DNA of 64,000 nucleotides from Trebonia sp963773105 (GTDB taxonomy: Bacteria; Actinomycetota; Actinomycetes; Streptosporangiales; Streptosporangiaceae). The stretch is taken from assembly GCA_963773105.1 (NCBI GenBank), contig CAVZAA010000003.1, positions 248,001 to 312,000 on the forward strand, read 5' to 3'. The notes beneath the pieces are model-generated. The model had not been told where the DNA came from, did not search any database, and saw nothing but the letters and a program-made list of their open reading frames with translations. A program made the position numbers and the translations under genes. How positions within the stretch are numbered: the first letter of the stretch is position 1; every line of letters begins with the position of its first letter. Shown in pieces: positions 44,977 to 52,767 of this stretch.

Positions 44977-44990
44977 ACTGACCGGTTGGC
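44977..44990. promoter_or_regulatory. TetR-type operator, site 5
   Basis: ACTGACCGGTTGGC between the divergent CMD-like gene and the SDR at 45068. Confidence 0.65.
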
Positions 44991-45067
44991 ACAAAAAGTA
45001 TTGACCTGGCTCGATGGCGGCGTCAAGGTGTGAGTGCTGTGAGATCGTCAACAGGATACGGAGCGTC

Positions 45068-45811
45068 ATGGGAAAGCTTGATGGCAAGGTCGCCGTGGTC
45101 ACCGGCGCGGGATCCGGCATGGGCCGGGCCTCGGCGCTGCTGTTCGCCGAGGAAGGCGCCAAGGTGGTCTGCGCCGACGTCAGCGGGCACCAGGAATCGG
45201 CGGCGGCCGAGATCGGCAAGGACGCGATCGCGGTGCACGCCGACGTCTCCCAGGCAGCGGACGTGAAGGCGATGTTCGCGGCCGCGGTGGAGACGTTCGG
45301 CCAGCTGAACGTGGTGTTCAACAACGCGGGCTTCAACGCTCCCCACCATCCGCTGGACGAGACCGACGACGACCTGTTCGACCGCCTGGTGGCGGTGAAC
45401 CTGCGCGGCGTCTTCCTCGGCATCAAGTACGCCATCCCCGCGCTCCGCGCCAGCGGCGGCGGGTCGATCATCAGCACCTCCTCGGCCACCGGCCTGGTCG
45501 GCCGCAAGGGGATCGCCGCCTATGGCGGCACCAAGGGCGGCGTGGTCGCGCTGACCATGGGGGCGGCGCTCGACTTCGCGGCCGACAACATCCGCGTCAA
45601 CTGCATCTGCCCCGGCATGATCTACACCGGCCGGGGCGGCGCCCCGGCCGACAACTCCGCCCCGGTGCCGGACCGGCGGATGCCGGTCCCGATGGCCCGC
45701 TACGGAACGCCGCGCGAGATCGCCACCGCCGCCGTGTTCCTCGCCAGCGACGACTCCTCGTACATGACCGGGGTGGCACTGCCGGTCGACGGCGGCTACG
45801 TCGCCGAGTAG
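45068..45811 (+). CDS. Short-chain dehydrogenase/reductase
   Basis: 247 residues: VAVVTGAGSGMGRASALL, FNNAG, catalytic Ser in STSSATGLVG, YGGTKGG and a C-terminal VDGGYVAE. This is the pattern of SDRs of the 3-alpha/7-alpha hydroxysteroid or cyclohexanol type, but the substrate is not certain. The start at 45068 is chosen over 45014 because GGAG lies seven bases upstream. Confidence 0.9.
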   Translation: MGKLDGKVAVVTGAGSGMGRASALLFAEEGAKVVCADVSGHQESAAAEIGKDAIAVHADVSQAADVKAMFAAAVETFGQLNVVFNNAGFNAPHHPLDETDDDLFDRLVAVNLRGVFLGIKYAIPALRASGGGSIISTSSATGLVGRKGIAAYGGTKGGVVALTMGAALDFAADNIRVNCICPGMIYTGRGGAPADNSAPVPDRRMPVPMARYGTPREIATAAVFLASDDSSYMTGVALPVDGGYVAE

Positions 45812-45830
45812 CCGCTACCTGGCCGCGTCC

Positions 45831-45859
45831 GGCCTGCCTGCCTGCGCAGCAGGCAGGCC
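45831..45859. terminator. Perfect 11-bp hairpin
   Basis: GGCCTGCCTGC (45831-45841) pairs with 45849-45859, between two convergent SDR genes. Confidence 0.75.
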
Positions 45860-45871
45860 CGGCCGAAACAG

Positions 45872-45906
45872 CGAAATTCAAATTCGTCTTATCGAACGGA
45901 CCGTGG
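45872..45906 (-). repeat. Dispersed GGTCCGTTCG repeat, copy D
   Basis: On the minus strand CCACGGTCCGTTCGA (45906-45892) followed by GACGAATTTGAATTTCGC, next to the hairpin between convergent genes. Confidence 0.65.
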
Positions 45907-45922
45907 CGCTGCCCTCGTCCGC

Positions 45923-46666
45923 TTAGGGAGCCGCGTACCCGCCGTCGACGACGATCGCCGATCCCGTCGTCCACCGCGACGCGTCGCCCGCCAGGTAGGA
46001 GTAGGCGCCGACCAGGTCCTCGGCCGAGCCGAGGCCGAGCGGGTGCTTGGCCGCGATGGCGTCCACCGCCTCGGCGGGCAGGCCGGAGTGCATGCCCGAC
46101 AGGAAGGTGCCCGGGCACACGCAGTTGACGCGGATGCCGTCGCGGGCATACTCCACCGCGGCCACCTTGGCCAGTTGAATGACCCCGGCCTTGGTGACGC
46201 AGTAAGGCGAGGAGTGGCTCCAGGCGGTGAGCCCGGCCACGGAGGCGGTGAGGATGATCGACCCGGAGTGCTGGGCGCGCATCACCGGGACGGCCGCCCG
46301 GATTCCGTTGACCGGCCCGAGCACGTTGACGCGGTAGGACCGCTCCCAGTCCTCGGTGGTGAGGTTGTGGATCCGGCCGTTGGGCGACAGCACCCCGGCG
46401 TTGCTGATCAGCACGTCGAGGCGGCCGAAGCGGTCGACCGCGCGGGAGACCACGTTCTCGACCGCGGCGAAGTCGCTGATGTCGGCCGGCACGGTCGCCA
46501 CTCCCCCGGCGGCGGCGAGGCCGTCCCGTGCCTGCGCCAGCGCGTCCTCGCTGAGGTCGCTGAGCACCAGATCGGTGTCCGGCTCGGCTGCCAGCTGCCG
46601 GGACAGGGCGGTGCCGAGCGTCCCGCCGGCCCCGAGAATGGCAATGACCCGCCGCGCGCTTCCCAT
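45923..46666 (-). CDS. Short-chain dehydrogenase/reductase
   Basis: 247 residues with an atypical cofactor loop IAILGAGGTLGTALSRQL, SNAG (VLISNAGVLSPN), catalytic Ser in LTASVAGLT and YCVTK, and VDGGYAAP at the end. Start at 46666. It follows the SDR at 46731 on the same strand, 64 bases apart, so the two are probably co-transcribed from the MarR/TetR-type operator region. Confidence 0.88.
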   Translation of the reverse strand: MGSARRVIAILGAGGTLGTALSRQLAAEPDTDLVLSDLSEDALAQARDGLAAAGGVATVPADISDFAAVENVVSRAVDRFGRLDVLISNAGVLSPNGRIHNLTTEDWERSYRVNVLGPVNGIRAAVPVMRAQHSGSIILTASVAGLTAWSHSSPYCVTKAGVIQLAKVAAVEYARDGIRVNCVCPGTFLSGMHSGLPAEAVDAIAAKHPLGLGSAEDLVGAYSYLAGDASRWTTGSAIVVDGGYAAP

Positions 46667-46730
46667 CAGAGTCTTCCCTTCCGACGCGGAGTCCCCTCGG
46701 GGACCGAGTTCGTGCCTGGCACGGCCTCGG

Positions 46731-47510
46731 TCACGCGAGAAGGTAACCCCCGTCGACGTTGAGTACGGTTCCTGTGACGAATTCGGCCGCGTCCGAGGCC
46801 AGGTACTGGAACGCGCCTGCCAGCTCGGCCGGGCGGCCCCAGCGGTTCAGCGCCGTGTGGTCGAGGACGGTCTTCGACGGGCCGTCGCTCCGCATCCAGG
46901 GGTCGGCCAGCGGTGACTCGAACCAACCCGGCGCCACCACGTTCACGGTGATCTTGAGCGGTGCGAGGTCGAGCGCAAGCGCCTTGGCCATCCCGACCAG
47001 TCCCGCCTTGGACGCGCTGTAGGCGCTCAGGCCCTTCGACGGCCGCTCTCCGAGCACCGACCCGGTGAAGATGATCCGCCCGCCCGGGCCCATCACCCGC
47101 GCGGCGGCCCGCGCGCCGAAGAACGCTCCGCTCAGGTTGACGTCGATGACATCCCGCCAGACCTCGGGTTTGGTCTCAAGCGGCCCGGCGACGACGGGCG
47201 AGATCCCCGCGTTGCCGATCCAGACGTCCACCCCGCCCCACGCCGTCACCGTCTGGTCGGCGACCGCGTCGTTGAACTCGGGGTCGCGCACATCCCCCGC
47301 GAACTGCAGCGTCGGCCCGTCCAGGGCGGCGGCCACCGCGGCCAGGTCCCGGGCCGTGCGCGCGACCAGCGCCACCTTCGCGCCGCCGCGGGAAAGCGCG
47401 TGCGCGATGAGCTCCCCGAGCCCCCGGCCTGCCCCGGTCAGGACGACGCGCTTGCCGCTGACGTCCCCGACGGCCGGGAACTCGTCCGGTACCACGATCC
47501 GCTCCGGCAT
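46731..47510 (-). CDS. Short-chain dehydrogenase/reductase
   Basis: 259 residues with VVLTGAGRGLGELIAHAL, GNAG, catalytic Ser in FTGSVLGERP and YSASKAG. It is a close relative of the SDR at 27350 (shared GRIIxTGSVLG and GAGRGLG). Start at 47510 (MPERIVVPDE) has GGGAGGTCG upstream. Two TetR-type operators lie 40-80 bases upstream. Confidence 0.9.
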   Translation of the reverse strand: MPERIVVPDEFPAVGDVSGKRVVLTGAGRGLGELIAHALSRGGAKVALVARTARDLAAVAAALDGPTLQFAGDVRDPEFNDAVADQTVTAWGGVDVWIGNAGISPVVAGPLETKPEVWRDVIDVNLSGAFFGARAAARVMGPGGRIIFTGSVLGERPSKGLSAYSASKAGLVGMAKALALDLAPLKITVNVVAPGWFESPLADPWMRSDGPSKTVLDHTALNRWGRPAELAGAFQYLASDAAEFVTGTVLNVDGGYLLA

Positions 47511-47549
47511 TCGACCTCCCGCATTCCGGTGGGGGCCCATCCTGTACCT

Positions 47550-47589
47550 ACTGACCAGTACAATAACACGATTGGACCGATCGGTCAGT
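47550..47589. promoter_or_regulatory. TetR-type operators, sites 6 and 7
   Basis: ACTGACCAGTACA at 47550-47562 and, inverted, ACCGATCGGTCAGT at 47576-47589 (with perfect palindrome GACCGATCGGTC at 47575-47586), upstream of the SDR at 46731 and downstream of marR. Confidence 0.65.
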
Positions 47590-47596
47590 ATAAAAT

Positions 47597-48148
47597 CTAC
47601 GCGGGCGGGGCGTCCAGGCCGGCCTCGAACGGCTCCCAGCCGTCGGGGTTCTTGATGTCGTTCCAAGACCGGCGCATCTTCATCAGCAGGCCGATGAGCA
47701 GGTGCGACTCCCGGTCGCTGAGGCCCAGATCGCGGAAGAACTCCGAGTTGAGCAGGTTGATCGCCTTGCCGGTCAGCGTCCGCCCGGCCGGCGTCATCTG
47801 CGCGATGGTGCTGCGTCGGTCGGTCGGGTGCGGCGTGCGCTCGATCAGCCCCTGCTTCTCCAGCCGGTCCACCAGGCTGGTAATGCTCGTCTGGTGAATC
47901 TGCAGCTCCTTGCCGAGCTGGTTGAGCGGCAGCGACCCCTCGCGGAAGTACAGCCGGACCAGCAGCTCGTAGCGGGCGAAGGTGAGGTCGAGCGGCGCCA
48001 GGACCTGGTCGGCCCGCCTGGTCATCATCTGGTGGACGCGCATCAGCGAGGTCACCGCGGTGCAGCCAGCAGCGCAGTCCTCCCAGCCGTTCTCGTTCCA
48101 GAGATGGTAAGCCTCGAGGATCGGGTCCCTGTCGACGTTCGGAGCCAC
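47597..48148 (-). CDS. MarR-family transcriptional regulator
   Basis: 183 residues. Winged-helix core: LPLNQLGKELQIHQTSITSL, then LVDRLEKQGLIERTPHPTDR and RRSTIAQMTPAG. The N-terminal 30 residues include CAAGCTAV. MarR proteins of this type respond to aromatic or phenolic ligands. A perfect 15-bp palindrome lies 25 bases upstream of its start and is the likely autoregulatory site. Its gene is upstream of two SDR genes on the same strand. Confidence 0.92.
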   Translation of the reverse strand: MAPNVDRDPILEAYHLWNENGWEDCAAGCTAVTSLMRVHQMMTRRADQVLAPLDLTFARYELLVRLYFREGSLPLNQLGKELQIHQTSITSLVDRLEKQGLIERTPHPTDRRSTIAQMTPAGRTLTGKAINLLNSEFFRDLGLSDRESHLLIGLLMKMRRSWNDIKNPDGWEPFEAGLDAPPA

Positions 48149-48172
48149 GCGGGCCTTTCCATTGGTCGCTGA

Positions 48173-48187
48173 CTATCTGACAGATAG
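48173..48187. promoter_or_regulatory. MarR operator palindrome
   Basis: CTATCTGACAGATAG is a perfect 7-1-7 palindrome 25 bases upstream of marR. A related TATCTGTCAG is at 51181-51190. Confidence 0.7.
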
Positions 48188-48284
48188 ATTACTCCACCCG
48201 GTCTCGTCAGGCCCGCCTTGCCCGTTCAGGCGGCCTGCCCGCCCTCGCCGAGCGGCATCCTGCGAGGGCGGGAAAGTCCCCGGC

Positions 48285-49335
48285 TCAGACCGTCGCGATC
48301 GGGTTCAGCGGGCCGCCCGCAGTACCGGGCAGCCGCAGAGGCGGGGCGGTCAGCAGGAAGCTGCTCCGGTTGTTGGCCCGCAGCCAGGTGGCCAGCTCCT
48401 GGGTGTACCACATCTCGCCCAGCGGGATGCCGAGCTTGAACAGGCACAGGTTGTGCACCGGGATCAGCGTGTGCGGCTCGGGGTTGGGGGCCGGCCAGCC
48501 CTCGACCGCGTAGTTGTCCGCGATCAGGGCCGACATCTGGGAGTCGGCGATCCACTCGAGCACCTCGGGGTCCTCCCCGTCGAGGTACGGGTACATGGCC
48601 TGGATCCGCGAGGCGTCGGGGTCCTTGTCCCACTCGAGGATCTTGTTGGTGAACCCGGTGTGGATGATGACCATGTCGCCCGGCCTGACCTCGACCCGGT
48701 CGGCCGCCATGATCTCGCGCACGGTCTTCATCGGGACCGCGGTCCACTCCTCGGTGTTGTTCAGGTGGTACGCCACGTCGATCAGCACCGCCCGCCCCTG
48801 CACGCCGTGCGCCGCCATGTGCTCAAGCCCGAGGTGACGGGCGAAGGCGACGCTGCCGCTGCCGTCGCCCTTGGCGTCCTCCTTGGGGCCCGATGATGTC
48901 CACGTGCGGCTTGAAGCCGTTGTAGTAGAGGGGCTCGTCGACGCCGTCCCCGTCCGCGTCGAACAGCGCGCCCTGGTGCACGAGCGCGTCCCACTGGGTG
49001 GAGTACTGAGTCCACAGCGTCACCATGTCATCGGACCAGACGTCGATGTACTCGGGGGCGATCGAATCCTTGGCGACCACGTTGTAGAAGGTGTCCGGCT
49101 TGTGGGCCAGGTCCTCGGTCGGCCGGATGATCGGCGGATACCGGCGCTGGTTCAGCGACGAGCCGCCGGGGAAGTCGAGCGGCAGGCTCAGGCAGAAGCT
49201 CTTGCCCGCCTGCACCTCCCTGACCCCTTCGAGCACCTTCTCCGACGTGATGAGGTTGATCCGGCCGAGTTCGTCGTCCTCGCCCCAGTCGCCCCAGGTG
49301 GAACCGTCCGGCCGTCGGACCCATCGCTTCGCCAC
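48285..49335 (-). pseudogene. Cyclase-family protein (kynurenine formamidase-like), frameshifted
   Basis: Metal-dependent hydrolase of the cyclase family. The N-terminal part from 49335 reads SLPLDFPGGSSLNQRRYPPI and STQWDALVHQGALFD (metal-ligand region). At about 48887 an extra base in a G/C run shifts the frame; the rest (HMAAHGVQGRAVLIDVAYHL, VRPGDMVIIHTGF, HTLIPVHNLCLFKLG) ends at 48285. Restored length is about 349 residues, normal. It is probably intact in the organism if the run was miscounted. A TetR-type operator lies 26 bases upstream. Confidence 0.82.
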
Positions 49336-49360
49336 GGCTGACCTCCTTCTACAACTTTGT

Positions 49361-49374
49361 ACTGTCCGGTCGGA
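49361..49374. promoter_or_regulatory. TetR-type operator, site 8
   Basis: ACTGTCCGGTCGGA, 26 bases upstream of the cyclase-family gene. Confidence 0.6.
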
Positions 49375-49444
49375 ACAACGCTAACAGGCGGCCGCGCCGT
49401 GACGCCAGCCCTCACCTGGACGGAATCAGGGTCTTCGGGGCCCG

Positions 49445-50110
49445 TCAAGGCCGCGGAAAGGTGGTCCGCTCGGTGGTAATCACGAACGGGAGCTCGCCCG
49501 CGAGGAAGTTCGCCTCGTCGGCCCTGGTCTTAGCGTAGGCCTCGGTAGCGGCGCCTGCCCGCATCGCCGCCACGTCGTCGAACCAGGTGATGGCGAGGCC
49601 GTCGTAGGGCGCCGCCCCCGTCTCCTGCGTGCCGGGCGATAGGTGGGCCTGCACGTAGCGCCTGATCGTCGGGATCGTCGCCGCCAGCGGCCCGTGCACC
49701 TGCGCCCAGTAGCGGTCGAACTCGGCCCGGTCCAGGTCCGGCCGCTTGGTCACCAGCTCGTAGTTTTTCACGAACGAGGCGGGCACCGGCCCCGGCTTGG
49801 CCACGTGCTCCTCCACCACCAGGCAGGCGATCGAGGCGGGGTCGAGCAGCGGGCTGGCCCAGGCGCGGCCGAAGACGGGATCGGCCAGGCAGCGGACCAC
49901 GCTGGCCTCGTCGTCGAACGCCAGCTCGTCGATCACGTCGCAGGCGGGCTCGCCGCGGCGGTAGGCGCCCGCCAGCGTCAGTGCCCGGGTTGCGCGCTGC
50001 AGCCCGTAGGGCACGGCGCTCGACCAGTCGCTGGCGCCGTCGGCCTGGCGGCGGAAGTCGTCGATGCTGCTACCCGGGTACCGCTTCGCCAGCCTCACCA
50101 GAGTCGTCAT
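49445..50110 (-). CDS. EthD-domain protein
   Basis: 221 residues with two related ferredoxin-like halves: LVRLAKRYPGSSIDDFRRQA and YELVTKRPDLDRAEFDRYWA, the EthD pattern. EthD proteins often accompany P450 or other oxidation systems and dimerise; the chemical role is unclear. The start overlaps the stop of the luciferase-like gene (ATGA at 50107-50110), so the two are translationally coupled. Confidence 0.85.
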   Translation of the reverse strand: MTTLVRLAKRYPGSSIDDFRRQADGASDWSSAVPYGLQRATRALTLAGAYRRGEPACDVIDELAFDDEASVVRCLADPVFGRAWASPLLDPASIACLVVEEHVAKPGPVPASFVKNYELVTKRPDLDRAEFDRYWAQVHGPLAATIPTIRRYVQAHLSPGTQETGAAPYDGLAITWFDDVAAMRAGAATEAYAKTRADEANFLAGELPFVITTERTTFPRP

Positions 50111-51135
50111 GCGCCTTCCGCCCCCGTTCCGCTAAGCCCCGCCGCGCCGGCGAACGCGGCCAGCTCGCGCGGGATGTCCGGGCCTATCGGCTGGTAGGCC
50201 ACCTCGGTGATCCCAGCCGTGGTAAGCGCGCGCAGCCTCGCTTTGATGTCGGTCTGGGTTCCGGTCATGGTCCAGCTCGCGAGCAGCGGCGCCGCGCGCT
50301 CGAGCAGCGCCTGGTCGTGCTGGCTGAGCGCGATCAGGTGGCCGTCGTGGACCGCGAGATGGCGCCGGGGCAGCTCGATCGCCTCCACCGCCTCCCGCCA
50401 TTCGCGGCCGCCCGGCAGCCGGTCCACCCCGTCGGCGCCCTTCGACTCGTAGATGGCGTGGTACGCGGCGGCCAGGGCAGGGCCCGCCGCCGCCACCGCC
50501 CGCGGGCCGGCCGCGTCTTCGCCCTCGTCGAGGACGGTGCCGAAGGTCAGCAGTACCTGCCGCGAGCCCGGACCAGCGGGGTGGCGCGGCGCCCGGGCGG
50601 TGAGCACGCCGTCACCGAGCCGGGCGGCGACGGCGCGGCCGCGGGGACCGTCGGCGGCGATCAGCACGGCGACGTCGGCCGGCCGGCCGCCCGCGAAGCC
50701 GGCTGGCTGCAGCAGCCGCACCGCGCTCCCGTTCCAGCTGGCCTCCTCGCCCCGCAGCAGCGCGCGGACGGTCCGGACGTACTCCTCGACCGCAGCCCAG
50801 CCCATCGGCCGCTCCCCCAGCAGCATCCGGCCGGTCAGCCCGGTGCCGAAGGCGGTGCTCACCCGGCCCGGGGCCAGTCCCGCCAGGGTGCTCAGGGCGG
50901 CGGCGGTCACCACCGGATGGCGCAGGCTCGGCACCAGCGCGGCGGGCCCGAGGCCGATGGCGCGGGTGCGCCCGGCGGCCAGCGCGAGGACCATCCACGG
51001 GTCGGCGCACAGGGCGGGCGAGTCGTAGCACCACGCCCGCCGGTACCCCAGGCGCTCGGCCACTTCGATGTGCGCCGGGGTGTCAAGCGACGGCGCGAAC
51101 ACACAGGAGATCACGGGCATCCCGGCGCTATCCAT
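50107..51135 (-). CDS. Luciferase-like (LLM class) F420/flavin-dependent oxidoreductase
   Basis: TIM-barrel enzyme using F420 or FMN. About 342 residues, with GYRRAWCYDSPALCADPWMV, RTRAIGLGPAALVPSLRHP and LAGLAPGRVSTAFGTG, characteristic of this class in actinobacteria. The start is uncertain: ATG at 51135 or 51120; a TTG at 51171 would lie inside the operator. A TetR-type operator is 14 bases upstream and a MarR-like half site a little further. Confidence 0.85.
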   Translation of the reverse strand: MDSAGMPVISCVFAPSLDTPAHIEVAERLGYRRAWCYDSPALCADPWMVLALAAGRTRAIGLGPAALVPSLRHPVVTAAALSTLAGLAPGRVSTAFGTGLTGRMLLGERPMGWAAVEEYVRTVRALLRGEEASWNGSAVRLLQPAGFAGGRPADVAVLIAADGPRGRAVAARLGDGVLTARAPRHPAGPGSRQVLLTFGTVLDEGEDAAGPRAVAAAGPALAAAYHAIYESKGADGVDRLPGGREWREAVEAIELPRRHLAVHDGHLIALSQHDQALLERAAPLLASWTMTGTQTDIKARLRALTTAGITEVAYQPIGPDIPRELAAFAGAAGLSGTGAEGA

Positions 51136-51149
51136 ATCCACGAAGATAG

Positions 51150-51190
51150 ACCAACTGGTCAGTACAGACAATTGCCTGCTTATCTGTCAG
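51150..51190. promoter_or_regulatory. TetR-type operator, site 9, and a MarR-like site
   Basis: ACCAACTGGTCAGT (51150-51163) is the inverse of the consensus ACTGACCAGTTGGT. TATCTGTCAG (51181-51190) resembles the marR palindrome. Both precede the luciferase-like gene. Confidence 0.6.
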
Positions 51191-51220
51191 GGCCTCGCCT
51201 CTCGGTACGACGGGTAGATA

Positions 51221-51256
51221 GGGCAGATCAAACCCAGTATCTCGAACGGACCGTGG
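51221..51256 (-). repeat. Dispersed GGTCCGTTCG repeat, copy E
   Basis: On the minus strand CCACGGTCCGTTCGA (51256-51242), followed by GATACTGGGTTTGATC. It borders the decaying island. Confidence 0.6.
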
Positions 51257-51261
51257 CCGGT

Positions 51262-51497
51262 TCCGCAGCTCAACGTCACCATGGACGGGGCCGGGCGGAT
51301 CACCAAGGATCTGACGCGGGAGCGCGCGGCGTCGCTCACCGCCGTCTTGGAAGCCGTCGGGAAGAGCCGCGGGCCGGAGGCTTTTCCGCACCGCGGGACA
51401 GCGGTTCCACGACGCCCTCCAAGAAGGCTGTGGAGTGATGCGGACGTCTTGGCGGGTGGGCGGTCTTCCGATTGGCGTTCGGCGCGACTCCGCCTAG
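51262..51497 (+). pseudogene. DUF222/HNH endonuclease fragment
   Basis: Two short frames with the DUF222 pattern: LNVTMDGAGRITKDLTRERA continuing to TAVLEAVGKS, then after a shift RTAGQRFHDALQEGC. The N-terminal part, the HNH motif and the middle are missing. Otherwise the gap 51172-51568 holds only the repeat and operators. Confidence 0.5.
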
Positions 51498-51545
51498 CAG
51501 CTGTGAGGTTGGATCCATGCCCCTGATGGACCTCTACGGTATGCT

Positions 51546-51566
51546 GGGTATACCCTGGAGGTATAC
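51546..51566 (+). promoter_or_regulatory. Operator and ribosome site of brnTA
   Basis: GGGTATACCC (51546-51555, perfect palindrome) and GTATAC (51561-51566) flank GGAGG. The second repeat is only two bases from the brnT start, so binding of the antitoxin complex would block initiation. Confidence 0.6.
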
Positions 51567-51568
51567 AG

Positions 51569-51829
51569 ATGGAGTTTGAGTTTGATCCTGCCAAGAGTGC
51601 GTCGAACCATGAGAAGCATGGGGTCGACTTCGTCCAGGCGCAGCAACTCTGGCAGGACCCGATGCGCATCGAGGTGCCGGCGCGCACCACGGGCGAGCCG
51701 CGGTGGCTGGTGATCGGGCGCATGGCCGGCAAGCACTGGTCGGCCGTGGTGACCTACAGGGAAGACAAGGTCAGGATCATCTCTGTCCGCCGGGCACGGG
51801 ATGAGGAGGTAAGGATCTATGAAGTCTGA
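51569..51829 (+). CDS. brnT: BrnT-family toxin
   Basis: 86 residues: FEFDPAKSASNHEKHGVDF at the start and VVTYREDKVRIISVRRARDE near the end are the BrnT signature, a RelE-like RNase that stops growth by cleaving RNA. RISVRRAR-type end residues needed for activity are present (IISVRRAR). It overlaps brnA by 11 bases, the usual arrangement. A GTATAC-repeat operator lies upstream. Confidence 0.9.
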   Translation: MEFEFDPAKSASNHEKHGVDFVQAQQLWQDPMRIEVPARTTGEPRWLVIGRMAGKHWSAVVTYREDKVRIISVRRARDEEVRIYEV

Positions 51830-52052
51830 GGAGTTCGACCGAGCCTTCGACGATGGCGAGGATGTCACGTCTGCGCTGGACATGTCGGCCGCCCGGCGGC
51901 CGGGCCTGCAGCAGCGGCGGGTGAACGTGGACTTCCCCGAGTGGATGATTGAGTCGCTGGACCGGGAAGCGCGGCGCCTGGGTGTCAACCGCCAGTCGAT
52001 CATCAAGGTCTGGATCGCCGAGCGCCTAGAGCGCAGCGCCTCGACAGCGTAG
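51819..52052 (+). CDS. brnA: BrnA-family antitoxin
   Basis: 77 residues. A disordered acidic N-terminus (EEFDRAFDDGEDVTSALDMS) that binds the toxin, and a ribbon-helix-helix DNA-binding C-terminus (RVNVDFPEWMIESLDREARR, LGVNRQSIIKVWIAERL). It should repress its own promoter with BrnT. The start lies within the end of brnT. Confidence 0.88.
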   Translation: MKSEEFDRAFDDGEDVTSALDMSAARRPGLQQRRVNVDFPEWMIESLDREARRLGVNRQSIIKVWIAERLERSASTA

Positions 52053-52105
52053 TTCACCTGATCCACTTCGGAACTGGCGTCGCCCTGCCCCGGGCTCTCC
52101 AGCGT

Positions 52106-52399
52106 TTGGCTGCGATCCGGGCGGCGGTGGCGCGCCTGGACCCGGCGGCTCTGGCGAGGTTCGAGGCGGACTGGACGGCGGCGACCGCCCGAGCGCGGGA
52201 TGAGTACAGCCTGCTTCCGGCCCGGTATTTCGTGGAGCACTGGTTCAGCTGGGTGGCCGTCGCGTGCTGGCCGGAGCTCGCGGCCCGGCTGCGGGCGTGT
52301 GAGAGGGTCGTGGCCGAGTCGCCGGACCGGTCGGAGCGGCGGGCAGCGGCCGCCGAGATCAGCCAGATCCTGCGGCAGGCCGAGACCATCACCGCATGA
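52106..52399 (+). CDS. DUF6247-like small protein
   Basis: 97 residues, helical: LAAIRAAVARLDPAALARFE, then DEYSLLPARYFVEHWFSWVA. It resembles small actinobacterial proteins of the DUF6247 type. These often precede a RelE-like small protein, as here. The exact start is unclear (TTG at 52106; the frame is open further upstream). It overlaps the next frame by four bases. Possibly the antitoxin-like half of a second toxin-antitoxin-type pair. Confidence 0.6.
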   Translation: MAAIRAAVARLDPAALARFEADWTAATARARDEYSLLPARYFVEHWFSWVAVACWPELAARLRACERVVAESPDRSERRAAAAEISQILRQAETITA

Positions 52400-52674
52400 G
52401 CGACTGGACGTGGGAGTACGTCCCCAGACGCGGCCAATGTCGTCGGCGGACTCACCCAGGCCCAGATTGACCAGGTGGAAAGCCTCGCATCTCGGATCGC
52501 CGACGCTGTAGCGTGCGCCGGATCGGAACTCCATTCGACGTCACCGAAGCGGTCTCCAACGTAAAGAGTTACGGCGAGGGACCCGTGATGGTCTGGTTCC
52601 TTGAGGATTACCGGGACGATGTCGTCCTCGTGGTGCGGATCCAGCACTTCGAGTTGGCTGATCCCGCGGGCTGA
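52396..52674 (+). pseudogene. RelE-like small protein partner, two frameshifts
   Basis: Begins MSDWTWEYVP at 52396, coupled to the preceding stop (ATGA). An extra base near 52427 and another near 52512 break the frame; joined, it reads DAANVVGGLTQAQIDQVESL, then RIGTPFDVTEAVSN and VMVWFLEDYRDDVVLVVRIQ, about 92 residues. The family is a small actinobacterial protein seen downstream of DUF6247-like genes. Confidence 0.6.
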
Positions 52675-52767
52675 CCGCACCTGCGTGGTTCCGGCAGACG
52701 GACTACCGCTTAACGGCACAGTGATCCTTCCGTCCGGCGCCTCCACGGGCCAACGCGGGAGACCGCG

